64,000 bases of DNA, from assembly GCA_946546945.1 (NCBI GenBank), contig CAMNOU010000008.1:1-64000 (forward strand), in the 5' to 3' direction. The notes below the pieces were generated by a model that saw only the letters and a list, made by a program, of their open reading frames with translations, did no database searches and had not been told where the DNA came from. This DNA comes from an uncultured Lachnospiraceae bacterium (GTDB lineage: Bacteria > Bacillota > Clostridia > Lachnospirales > Lachnospiraceae). The position numbers were made by a program, and so were the translations under genes. Positions 33,195-42,039 of the stretch are shown one piece after another (position 1 is the first letter of the stretch; each line of letters begins with the position of its first letter).

Positions 33195-34571
33195 TTGTTT
33201 TTGAAAAGAAAAGTCAATCTTTATCTTACGGAATGGAGAAAAACGGATGACAGACTCCCTTTGATTGTAAAAGGAGCACGGCAGATAGGCAAGACAGAGT
33301 CCATTCGGCATTTTGCGAAAGAAAACTATGAAAACATTATTGAAATTAATTTTGCTCTTCAGCCAGAGTACAAGGATATTTTTGATGATGGATTTAAGGT
33401 TGATCAGATTATAAAAAATATAACATTAAAAAATCCGGATTTTGAGTTTATTCCACAAAAGACCTTGGTTTTTTTTGATGAACTGCAGGCTTGCCCGAAT
33501 TGTGCGACGTCTTTAAAATCGTTCAAAGAGGATGGTCGTTATGATGTAATATGCAGTGGGTCGCTGATGGGAATCAGCTATCATGAAATTGAGTCAAATA
33601 GTGTAGGATATAAAGAAGACTATGAGATGCATTCAATGGATTTTGAAGAATTCCTCTGGGCAAAAGGCTATCATCCGGAGCAGATTGATTCGCTTTATCA
33701 GCATATGCTGTTGGTTGAACCATTGACGGATCTCGAGTTCAATGTGTTTTCGCAGGTTTTTAAAGAGTATATGGTGATCGGGGGTATGCCTGCGGTTGTC
33801 AGATTGTTTGTAGAGAACGATAATTATAGCGGTACCTTACGTCTGCAAAGACAGCTGCTCAAAGATTATGAAGAAGATATTACGAAATATGCAGGGGGAC
33901 TTGATAAAGCAAAGATATTGCAGATTTACAGGAGCATCCCTGTCTTTTTGGGAAAAGATAACAAGAAGTTTCAGATTTCAAAGGTCGCAAAGGGGGCCAG
34001 GAATCGGGAATATGTGGGAACGATTGACTGGTTAAATGATGCTGGGATTATAAATGTCTGCTACTGTATGGCAGAGCCTTTTTTGCCTTTGCGGGGGAAC
34101 TACGACCCGTCCAATTATAAGGTGTATTATCATGACACAGGATTGCTGGTAGCAGCGCTGGATGATGAAGTACAGGATGATCTGCGGTTCAATAAGAATT
34201 TTAATACCTACAAAGGCGCATTATATGAAAATATGGTGGCTGATATGTTGGTAAAAGCGGGCTATCAACTGTATTTTTATAAAAATGAAAAAAGCACTTT
34301 GGAATTGGATTTTATGGTGCGTGACAAGGATTCTCTTGTTCCTGTGGAAGTAAAAGCAGCCGATGGAGGGAGCAAATCTTTAAAGCATGCTATAGATAAG
34401 TCTGAGTATACAGATATTCACTATGGGATTAAGCTTGCAGACAAAAATATCGGGTATAACGGGAAATACTATACATTTCCTTATTTTTTGGCTTTTTTAC
34501 TGAAAAGGTATCTGTCAGAACAGAAATCTGACAATACTCAGTCCATAGAACAGGTTTCGCAGAACAGCTGA
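33195..34571 (+). CDS. AAA_14/DUF4143-type ATP-binding protein
   Basis: RLPLIVKGARQIGKTESIRHFAKENYENIIEINF; FFDELQACP; C-terminal LDFMVRDKDSLVPVEVKAADG nuclease-like segment. Confidence 0.85.
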   Translation: MFLKRKVNLYLTEWRKTDDRLPLIVKGARQIGKTESIRHFAKENYENIIEINFALQPEYKDIFDDGFKVDQIIKNITLKNPDFEFIPQKTLVFFDELQACPNCATSLKSFKEDGRYDVICSGSLMGISYHEIESNSVGYKEDYEMHSMDFEEFLWAKGYHPEQIDSLYQHMLLVEPLTDLEFNVFSQVFKEYMVIGGMPAVVRLFVENDNYSGTLRLQRQLLKDYEEDITKYAGGLDKAKILQIYRSIPVFLGKDNKKFQISKVAKGARNREYVGTIDWLNDAGIINVCYCMAEPFLPLRGNYDPSNYKVYYHDTGLLVAALDDEVQDDLRFNKNFNTYKGALYENMVADMLVKAGYQLYFYKNEKSTLELDFMVRDKDSLVPVEVKAADGGSKSLKHAIDKSEYTDIHYGIKLADKNIGYNGKYYTFPYFLAFLLKRYLSEQKSDNTQSIEQVSQNS

Positions 34572-34573
34572 GG

Positions 34574-34668
34574 GTTGAAATAAAGCATATACTATTAATT
34601 GAGGATGATTGCTCTTTGTAAAAAGAGCTTTGCATTTTGCTTGAACAATCCGGGTATTCGGCACGAGG
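34574..34668 (+). pseudogene. response-regulator receiver-domain remnant
   Basis: gttgaaataaag... = VEIKHILLIEDDCSL*KELCILLEQSGYSARGI; in-frame TAA at 34619-34621. Confidence 0.5.
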
Positions 34669-35103
34669 TATATATCAGATGAGGATTACGCTGCACAATG
34701 GCAGGCAGTAGCCTATGTTGGAAAATCCTTTGCAGAGGGAGTCCCGGAAATATTTTCAGTGAGAGGCGAACGGATTAGATCGAAATCGGAAAAGATTATA
34801 GCAGATACATTCGACCGGAATAATATACCATACCGCTATGAATGTCCTCTGGAATTTAAGGGAGAATATACCATTTATCCGGATTTCACTATTCTAAACA
34901 AGCGCACGAGAAAAGTATATTATCTGGAACATCTGGGGATGATGGACGATTCAGATTATGCTGCGGATGCGGTTCGAAGGATAGAGTTTCTCGGATTGCA
35001 TGGTGTGATTCCAGGAAAGAATCTTTTGATTACTTCAGAAACAAAAAGCAGACCACTCAATATGAAGATTCTGAATCGGCTTGTTCAGGAATTCCTGATC
35101 TGA
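34669..35103 (+). pseudogene. C-terminal remnant of a nuclease-like protein
   Basis: Open frame continues upstream of 34759 without a start (YISDEDYAAQWQAVAYVGKSFAEGVPEIFSVRGERIRSKSEKIIADTFDRNNIPYRYE...YPDFTILNKRTRKVYYLEHLGMMDD). Confidence 0.5.
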
Positions 35104-35189
35104 GGGACAGAGCTGTGACTCTGACTGGCGATATGTGTGGAGCTGAGGGAATAAAAATGGGTAACAGGTTCTACTTGCAAATTCTTCTT

Positions 35190-35218
35190 TTGACATATAG
35201 ATGGCATGATGGTAATAT
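35190..35218 (+). promoter_or_regulatory. promoter of antisense RNA
   Basis: TTGACA - 17 nt - TAATAT. Confidence 0.75.
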
Positions 35219-35224
35219 GATTAT

Positions 35225-35316
35225 AGAAATGGGTGCTGTCGACAGACAGTTAGTCCGAATAATAAGTTAGACAAAAATTGCCGCTTAGTTTGCTAGACCG
35301 GGGCGGCTATTTTTGT
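35225..35316 (+). ncRNA. candidate antitoxin (antisense) RNA of a type I TA module
   Basis: Runs from promoter 35190-35218 to terminator gccgc...gcggctattttt (35280-35315); antisense to the 3' part of the small peptide mRNA. Confidence 0.6.
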
Positions 35317-35402
35317 GATTTGTTGCTCGCAATGGCATATCCGAGTCCAAAAGAGGTCATGCATAAGCTGATGACTGCAATCAGACCTTCAAGTGTCAGC
35401 AT
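35307..35402 (-). CDS. 31-aa hydrophobic peptide, candidate holin-like type I toxin
   Basis: MLTLEGLIAVISLCMTSFGLGYAIASNKSQK; SD aggaggggatgcta before ATG 35402; stop TAG at 35307-35309 inside the bidirectional terminator. Confidence 0.7.
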   Translation of the reverse strand: MLTLEGLIAVISLCMTSFGLGYAIASNKSQK

Positions 35403-35476
35403 TAGCATCCCCTCCTTTCAACAGATTTCCACCAGACTAGCTGGAGATTTCTATGTAAGCAGAGGGTAACTGCGAT

Positions 35477-35499
35477 AAAAAGGTACACTGTACCTTTTT
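35477..35499. terminator. 23-bp palindrome, terminator-like on both strands
   Basis: aaaaaggtaca c tgtaccttttt. Confidence 0.65.
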
Positions 35500-36065
35500 C
35501 CTGCATACCACGTAAGTCCCTTTGTTGAAGGACTAACTGCCTACCGTAATGGCAGCACCCGTACAAAAAACCATAACAGAAATACGAATTATTGAAAGAG
35601 TAGAGCTTTATCATACATGCGGTGATAACAAAAGTTCCCAGAAACAAAAATACCACCTGCGTTTTATTGCAAAGAATATCTGAAAATAATGAGAAGTATT
35701 GAGTGGAAGAATGATCTGTTATCTTCCTAAATTCAAGAACATACCCCAGAGACCTAGTTTTCCGGGTTTTTTTGTCCTTGATCAGAATAGATCAGGCACT
35801 TTTGCTGTTATTCGTTCTGTCTCTTTTCGGATGATAGTCTGGCCGTCAATTGTAGTTTCCATAGCTTGCAGATTCTATTCATTCGTAATCTGCAAATGAA
35901 TATGAATGATTTGGCGGAGCCAGATGCCTCCATCTTTTGTTTTTGATTAGGAATGGAGAACGATATGGAACAGAGAATATGGAACAGAGAATATTCTGGT
36001 TGAAAACACAGGGGTAAGGGCTTGTCAGAATCTTTTTTTGTTGTAAGTAAGGAGAAAAAAGCAGA

Positions 36066-36530
36066 GTGAATTCAAAGAACTATATTAAATGGATAAGAAG
36101 TAAAGTGGGAGATGAAAAAATTATTTTAGTTTTTTCTGGTGGATGTGTTTTTGATATAGACGGAAAAGTTTTACTTCAGCGTCGCGGAGACAGCAATAAA
36201 TGGGGATTCCCGGGTGGTGCAATCGAAATTGGCGAGACTCCCGAAATGACGGTAGTAAGAGAGTTTAAGGAAGAAACGGGGCTTGATGTAACAGTATCAG
36301 ATTTGATTGGAATATATACCGACTGTAATATGGAATATCCTAACGGTGATAAGGCTCATAGTATATGTATCGCTTACTCAGTGGAAATAACAGGCGGGCA
36401 GCTGAAATGTGATAATCTTGAAACAGTTGAATTGAAATATTTTGATCTCAATGAAATGCCAGAATTATTTTGTAAGCAACATGAAGAAATAAAAAATGAT
36501 TTACAGTGGTGTCGGAACGGAGCTGATTAG
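36066..36530 (+). CDS. NUDIX hydrolase
   Basis: Nudix box GGAIEIGETPEMTVVREFKEETGL. Confidence 0.88.
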   Translation: MNSKNYIKWIRSKVGDEKIILVFSGGCVFDIDGKVLLQRRGDSNKWGFPGGAIEIGETPEMTVVREFKEETGLDVTVSDLIGIYTDCNMEYPNGDKAHSICIAYSVEITGGQLKCDNLETVELKYFDLNEMPELFCKQHEEIKNDLQWCRNGAD

Positions 36531-36562
36531 ATTAACAGGGTTCAGTATGTGAGGATAGGCAG

Positions 36563-37063
36563 ATGATTAGATTGGAGAAAGTAAACGGAAGAAACGTATG
36601 GGACATTTTAAAATTGACCGTATCTGAAGATCAAAAAGACTATGTTGCAAGTAATGATATTAGTATTGTCGAAGCTTATATTGCGATAACTGAAAACGGT
36701 CACGCGTTTCCCTTCGGAGTGTATGCTAATGATACGCTGGTTGGGTTCATGATGATTGGATACGACACTGACGATTCATGGGAAGATGCTCCTGTAATTG
36801 CAAAGGGTAACTACAATCTTTGGCGACTTATGATTGATAAGAAGTATCAACGAAACGGGTATGGAAAAGAAGCGGTACAGCTTGCTTTGGATTTTATAAA
36901 CGCATTTCCATGCGGAAAAGCTGAATGCTGTTGGCTTTCCTATGAGCCTGAAAATGAGGTTGCACGTAGTTTATACCAATCCTACGGGTTTCTGGAGACT
37001 GGAGAAAAAGACGGAGAAGAATTGATAGCTGTTTTGAAATTGGGAGAAAGCTCACGGTGCTGA
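36563..37063 (+). CDS. GNAT family N-acetyltransferase
   Basis: LWRLMIDKKYQRNGYGKEAVQLALDFI; NEVARSLYQSYGFLETG. Confidence 0.9.
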   Translation: MIRLEKVNGRNVWDILKLTVSEDQKDYVASNDISIVEAYIAITENGHAFPFGVYANDTLVGFMMIGYDTDDSWEDAPVIAKGNYNLWRLMIDKKYQRNGYGKEAVQLALDFINAFPCGKAECCWLSYEPENEVARSLYQSYGFLETGEKDGEELIAVLKLGESSRC

Positions 37064-37120
37064 TATCGTAAAGGCAGAAATAATATGTGTTTCATACAGC
37101 TTTTGCATCGAAGGTGACTT

Positions 37121-37501
37121 ATGGACAGGTCTATTGCAACATTGTTTATGCTGATGTCAGTTGATGGACAAATCCGTATTGGTTCATCGGATGAACTGGA
37201 CGTGGATCGGAGGGTTCCAAAGATCTTTGGAATCAAGGAGGGCCTGCATCAATACTATGAGATTGAGCAGAAAATCGATCTGTGGCCTTCCAATACAGGA
37301 CGGGGGCAGGCAAAGATGGGTGTTAATGAAAAAGAAATGCCGAACAAAACGCCGGTATCCTTTGTTCTACTGGACAATCATCATTTGACGTCAAAACAAA
37401 TCGTAATGATTACCTCGAATGCCAATCATCCCGCGTTCCGTGTGGATGCTGACAATCTCTATATTATCTATCAGGTGCATACTTCTCTTGGTGAGCGTTA
37501 G
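37121..37501 (+). pseudogene. truncated RibD/dihydrofolate-reductase-like protein
   Basis: SIATLFMLMSVDGQIRIGSSDELDVDRRVPKIFGIKEGLHQYYEIEQKIDLWPSNTGRGQAKMGVNEKEMPNKTPVSFVLLDNHHLTSKQ; C-terminal half missing. Confidence 0.55.
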
Positions 37502-37667
37502 AACGCTTGAAATCGTTGTTTTGTATAGATCTTATACCGGTGCAGAGATACGTTACTATATTGATCCGGGTTCCGGAGAGACATACGTAACGGAGCTGGT
37601 TCCAGGTATCATCGAGGAGGCACAGAGTACAGAGGAAAGCTTTAATGTAAAAGATTATTTAAACTAA
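37502..37667 (+). pseudogene. remnant of an unidentified small protein
   Basis: Frame of track ORF 37419..37667 encodes LEIVVLYRSYTGAEIRYYIDPGSGETYVTELVPGIIEEAQSTEESFNVKDYLN without a convincing own start. Confidence 0.3.
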
Positions 37668-37735
37668 CGGATTTTTTGATATTTTGTTATGATATACACA
37701 AAAGAAGAAATGTTATTAATAATGGAGGGACAATT

Positions 37736-37942
37736 ATGTCAAAAAAAGAAACAAGATTTAAGGTGATTCATGCAGATGGATCTCAGATAAAAGATGAGGG
37801 AAGCCGCCAGATTCTTTTAGATATCGAAACAGGGGTTAATTATCTCGTATGGAAATCCGGATATGCAGGCGGGATTACTCCCTTGCTTGATTCAGACGGG
37901 AAAGTTATCGTTACAAGACCGGACATGCAGGACAGATTTTGA
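37736..37942 (+). CDS. DUF6440-like small protein
   Basis: MSKKETRFKVIHADGSQIKDEGSRQILLDIETGVNYLVWKSGYAGGITPLLDSDGKVIV; SD ggaggg. Confidence 0.75.
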   Translation: MSKKETRFKVIHADGSQIKDEGSRQILLDIETGVNYLVWKSGYAGGITPLLDSDGKVIVTRPDMQDRF

Positions 37943-38003
37943 TTTTGCGGAGTTTGTAAATATGTGAATGGAGAAAAGTTTGGGACTATGGAGGAAAACC
38001 GTC

Positions 38004-38549
38004 ATGGAGATTTTTCACGGCAGACCGGATAACACGGCAAAGAGACTGCCCCGGGAGATACGCACCTATGACTTTCTGGATCGGCTGGAGATCAGATATG
38101 AGCGAACGGATCATGGCCGCGCGGATAATATGGAAGCATGCAATGAGATTGATGCGGTGCTTGGGGTGCAGATCTGTAAAAATCTTTTTCTCTGTAACCG
38201 TCAGAAGACCAATTACTATCTTCTTCTGATGCCGGGAGACAAGAAGTTTAAAACGAAAGAACTGTCCGCGCAGATTCAGTCAGCCCGGCTTTCTTTTGCT
38301 GATGCGGATGCAATGTTAACGTTTCTGGATATCGAGCCGGGCGCGGTGAGTGTCATGGGCCTGATGAATGACAAGGAAAAACGGGTGCAGCTGCTGATTG
38401 ATGAGGATGTATTGGCAGGTGAATACATCGGGTGTCATCCCTGTGTATGCACTTCGAGCCTGAAAATCAGAACACGGGATGTCATGGAAAGGTTTTTGCC
38501 GGCAACAGATCATGATTACCGGGTCGTGAAGCTGCTGGGAGAAGATTAG
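38004..38549 (+). CDS. prolyl-tRNA synthetase-associated (YbaK/ProX-type) deacylase-like protein
   Basis: YERTDHGRADNMEACNEIDAVLGVQICKNLFLCNRQKTNYYLLLMPGDKKF...NDKEKRVQLLIDEDVL. Confidence 0.8.
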   Translation: MEIFHGRPDNTAKRLPREIRTYDFLDRLEIRYERTDHGRADNMEACNEIDAVLGVQICKNLFLCNRQKTNYYLLLMPGDKKFKTKELSAQIQSARLSFADADAMLTFLDIEPGAVSVMGLMNDKEKRVQLLIDEDVLAGEYIGCHPCVCTSSLKIRTRDVMERFLPATDHDYRVVKLLGED

Positions 38550-38581
38550 GGACGGATGTTTCTACACGCAAGGAGGCCGGA

Positions 38582-39082
38582 ATGGAATATACACAGCACT
38601 ATGATTCGCCGCTCGGCGGCATCACCATGGCTGGAAACGAAGAGGCGCTGACCGGCCTGTGGTTCGATGGTCAGAAGTATTTCGAAGACACACTGGATTC
38701 TGAGCATGAAGAGAAAAACATGCTGTTTTTCCAGGAGACAAAGCGATGGCTGGATCTTTATTTCAGCGGGGGAATCCCGGATTTTACGCCGCCGGTCCTT
38801 ATGAAAGGAACGGCCTTTCAAAAAGCGGTCTGGGAGATCCTGCTCACGATCCCTTACGGGCAGACGATGACCTATGGGGAAATTGCGGGAAAAATCGCAA
38901 AACAGAGGAACCTGCCGCGTATGTCTGCGCAGGCTGTCGGGGGAGCAGTGGCTCATAATCCTGTTTCTTTGATCATTCCCTGCCATCGCGTTCTGGGCGC
39001 AGACGGGAGCCTTACCGGATATGCCGGAGGCCTGGAGAAAAAAACAGCGCTTTTAGAATTGGAAAAACAAAAATTTTTTTAA
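38582..39082 (+). CDS. methylated-DNA--protein-cysteine methyltransferase
   Basis: FQKAVWEILLTIPYGQTMTYGEIA; NPVSLIIPCHRVLGADGSLTGYAGG. Confidence 0.93.
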   Translation: MEYTQHYDSPLGGITMAGNEEALTGLWFDGQKYFEDTLDSEHEEKNMLFFQETKRWLDLYFSGGIPDFTPPVLMKGTAFQKAVWEILLTIPYGQTMTYGEIAGKIAKQRNLPRMSAQAVGGAVAHNPVSLIIPCHRVLGADGSLTGYAGGLEKKTALLELEKQKFF

Positions 39083-39096
39083 CGAGTGGAGGGTTT

Positions 39097-41007
39097 ATGT
39101 ATCTGCTTCCGAAACCGAAAAAATGGATTTTGAATGACAGAGAATATGTGCTGTCAAAAGACCGGAGGATTACGCTGGGCGAAAGCTGTCCTCCGGAAGT
39201 TTTCGCTTACGCAAAACAGTTGAACGGATATGCAGCGGAATACTGTGGGTATGACCTTCAGATTACGCGCGGTGAAAGAGAAGGGGCGGGGATTTTTCTG
39301 CAGATGGATTCTCCGGATGGATCTCTGCCTGCGCCTGCTGAAGTTTATGACTCTGTGAAACTTCAGGCCTTCCGGATACGGATCGGGGAGGATGGAATCA
39401 TTATAACAGGAGCCTCAATGGCCGGACTTTTTTACGGGATACAGACCTTTCGTCAGATTCTTCTGCAGTCCGGGCCGGTGCTGCCGTACATGGAGATTTC
39501 AGATGAGCCGGTTTTGCCGCACAGGGGGTATTTGCATGATGTGACACGCGGCAGGATCCCGACGCTTTCTTATCTGAAAAAACTGGCGGACAAGCTGGCC
39601 GCCTGTAAGATCAATCAGCTTCACCTTTATGTAGAGCATAGTTTTCTGTTCAGTGGATATGGGGAGGTGTGCAGAGATGATACGCCTCTGACGCAGCAGG
39701 ATATTCTGGAGTTTGATGCCTACTGCAGGGAGAGGTGGATCGACCTTGTGCCGTGTATGGCATCCTTCGGGCATTTATACAAGGTCCTGCGGACGAATTC
39801 TTTCGGAGATCTGTGTGAACTGCCGGGAATGTCTGAAGAACCATTTGGATTTGCAGACCGCATGAGACACCATACGCTGAATGTCTCTGATCCGGAAAGC
39901 GTGCGTTTTGCGAAGCGTCTGATTGATGAGTATCTTCCGCTTTTCTCATCCCGCTTTTTCAATATCGGCGCAGATGAGACCTTTGATCTCGGGAAAGGCA
40001 AAAGCAGGGAGATGGCCGTCCAGAAAGGCGTGCACCGTCTTTATATTGACTTCGTGCGGGAACTTTGCAAACACGTGAAAGCAAAGGGGCGGGTTCCGAT
40101 GTTCTGGGGAGATATCATCGTACATTTTCCGGACGCCCTGCAGGAACTTCCGCCGGAGACGATTTGTTTAAACTGGGGATATGAACCGGATGTGCCTGAG
40201 GAACCGACCGGAAGGCTTTCGAAGACAGGGGCAAAGCTGTATCAGTGTCCCGGCGTCAGCGGCTGGAATGAATTTATCCCGCGAATCAGAGATTCCCATG
40301 ACAATATTCGGCGCATGTGCGGATATGCTGTGAAATATCAAGCGGAAGGTCTGCTGAATACAGACTGGGGAGATTACGGACACATCAACCATCCGGATTT
40401 CAGCATGCCCGGCATGATGTATGGAGCAGCGCTATCGTGGAATCCGGAATCCGGAGAATTCGAGAACCTGAACCGGGCAATTTCTGTTCTGGAGTATGGA
40501 GATCCGACAGAAAAAGTGGTTTCTGTCCTGGCAGGCGTATCCGGCTGTCAGATATATGGATGGCGTGATCTGGTGGATTATAAAGAAGAACGAATTCATT
40601 TTAAAAAGACAGGGAATACTGATCCTGAAAACACGGCCAGCCTTTCCGAAAGCAGCCTTCCGGAACTGGAGCGCGCGCTGAAAAGACTGGATGAAATCTC
40701 CGGGCAGCTCTATCAGATCATATCCGGACTGCAGATGCAGAAACGGCCTGCGATCCGGCCATTTCTGAACGCCATCGCGGGAATCCGGCTGATGCAGATG
40801 ACAGGATACTATGTGAGCATGTTTGAGAATCCTTCGCAGAGGACGGAAAAGAGAGGGGATTTGCCCGGACCATCCGAAGTCGCTGCTTTGTGGGAAAACT
40901 GGCTGCTCGATTATAAGAATGAGTGGAGAAAAATCAGCCGTGAATCGGAACTGCATCGGATCCAGGAGGTAATCTGCTATTATGCAGATTATCTGAGGGA
41001 GACTTAA
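39097..41007 (+). CDS. GH20 family beta-N-acetylhexosaminidase-like protein
   Basis: HRGYLHDVTRGRIPTLSYLKKLADKLAACKINQLHLYVEHSF; FFNIGADETFDLG catalytic D-E pair. Confidence 0.85.
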   Translation: MYLLPKPKKWILNDREYVLSKDRRITLGESCPPEVFAYAKQLNGYAAEYCGYDLQITRGEREGAGIFLQMDSPDGSLPAPAEVYDSVKLQAFRIRIGEDGIIITGASMAGLFYGIQTFRQILLQSGPVLPYMEISDEPVLPHRGYLHDVTRGRIPTLSYLKKLADKLAACKINQLHLYVEHSFLFSGYGEVCRDDTPLTQQDILEFDAYCRERWIDLVPCMASFGHLYKVLRTNSFGDLCELPGMSEEPFGFADRMRHHTLNVSDPESVRFAKRLIDEYLPLFSSRFFNIGADETFDLGKGKSREMAVQKGVHRLYIDFVRELCKHVKAKGRVPMFWGDIIVHFPDALQELPPETICLNWGYEPDVPEEPTGRLSKTGAKLYQCPGVSGWNEFIPRIRDSHDNIRRMCGYAVKYQAEGLLNTDWGDYGHINHPDFSMPGMMYGAALSWNPESGEFENLNRAISVLEYGDPTEKVVSVLAGVSGCQIYGWRDLVDYKEERIHFKKTGNTDPENTASLSESSLPELERALKRLDEISGQLYQIISGLQMQKRPAIRPFLNAIAGIRLMQMTGYYVSMFENPSQRTEKRGDLPGPSEVAALWENWLLDYKNEWRKISRESELHRIQEVICYYADYLRET

Positions 41008-41028
41008 AACAGAAAAGACAAAAGAAAA

Positions 41029-41937
41029 ATGAGAGTTATGATGAAGAGGAATTACCTGTATGCCATCCTTACAGTTGCTATCTGGTCGGCGATGGCAGCG
41101 ATTATCAAGATGTTACTGAAGGATGTACCGGATCTGGAAGCTCTTGCGCTCAGCAGCGTTTTCGGATTTTTGTTTTTGCTGCTTGTCAATACAGCCAGCG
41201 GCAATATAAAAAGGATCAAAAACTATCGGGCAAAGGAGATCGCAGGAATGGCCGGGCTTGGTTTTATCGGCCTGTTTCTGTATTCTGCCCTGTATTATCA
41301 CGGACTGAGCATACTCAGTTCTCAGGAGGCCTGTATACTGAATTATCTCTGGCCGGTGATGCTGGTACTGTTTTCGGCCATTCTCTTAAGAGAAAAACTG
41401 ACGGCAATGAAAATCGCTGCGCTGGCCTGTTCGTTTATCGGGATCGTCATCCTTTCGACCGGGAATCCGGCGGAGGCTGCTCAGGGAAGGACAGAAGGCG
41501 TGATCTGCTGTATTGTCGCAGCAGCCTGCTACGGCTTGTTTTCGGTACTGAATAAAAAAGCGGATTTTGACCAGAATATCACGATGATGGTGATCTGGCT
41601 GACCGTTGCCATTTGCGCAGGAATCACCGGACGGATGACGGAAGTGTGGGTTGTGCCGACGGGGCTTCAGTGGCTGGTGATCCTGTGGCTGGGAGTTGTG
41701 GTGGATGCGGTCGCCTATCTGCTTTGGGCTCTGGCTCTGAAAGGAGCAGAGGATACGGCGGGAATCGCAAATCTGGCCTATCTGATTCCGTTTCTGTCGC
41801 TGATCGTATCGGCGGTTGTTCTGAAGGAACGGATCCGGATGCGGGCGGTGATTGCGCTGGTTTTTATCATCGGCGGTATTGTTGTTCAGACGGTCGTTGA
41901 GCAGTCCGGAAACTGCAAAAAAAATATTCATGGTTGA
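41029..41937 (+). CDS. DMT superfamily (EamA) transporter
   Basis: About 10 TM segments; SQEACILNYLWPVMLVLFSAILLREKL. Confidence 0.88.
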   Translation: MRVMMKRNYLYAILTVAIWSAMAAIIKMLLKDVPDLEALALSSVFGFLFLLLVNTASGNIKRIKNYRAKEIAGMAGLGFIGLFLYSALYYHGLSILSSQEACILNYLWPVMLVLFSAILLREKLTAMKIAALACSFIGIVILSTGNPAEAAQGRTEGVICCIVAAACYGLFSVLNKKADFDQNITMMVIWLTVAICAGITGRMTEVWVVPTGLQWLVILWLGVVVDAVAYLLWALALKGAEDTAGIANLAYLIPFLSLIVSAVVLKERIRMRAVIALVFIIGGIVVQTVVEQSGNCKKNIHG

Positions 41938-42039
41938 CAAAAGGAGCAAATCCTGTTCTAATGATTGTACTTGAATAAATACAATTTTCGGCAGGGAATT
42001 CCAATTCCCTGCGGTGCTGTCAGGCAGAAAGGAGACATC

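Noticed and set aside
35278-35469. Plus-strand 63-aa ORF (MPLSLLDRGGYFCDLL...)
   Set aside because: Antisense to the better-supported 31-aa toxin-like peptide; no SD, starts inside the terminator region.
35402-35656. 84-aa minus ORF MVFLFLGTFVITACMIKL... as an intact gene
   Set aside because: Reads through a probable RNA gene, the 23-bp terminator palindrome and the toxin leader; only its first segment looks hydrophobic-peptide-like, so at most a decayed toxin.
35962-35998. Short tandem duplication atatggaacagaga x2
   Set aside because: Only two 14-bp units in non-coding sequence; no function supportable.
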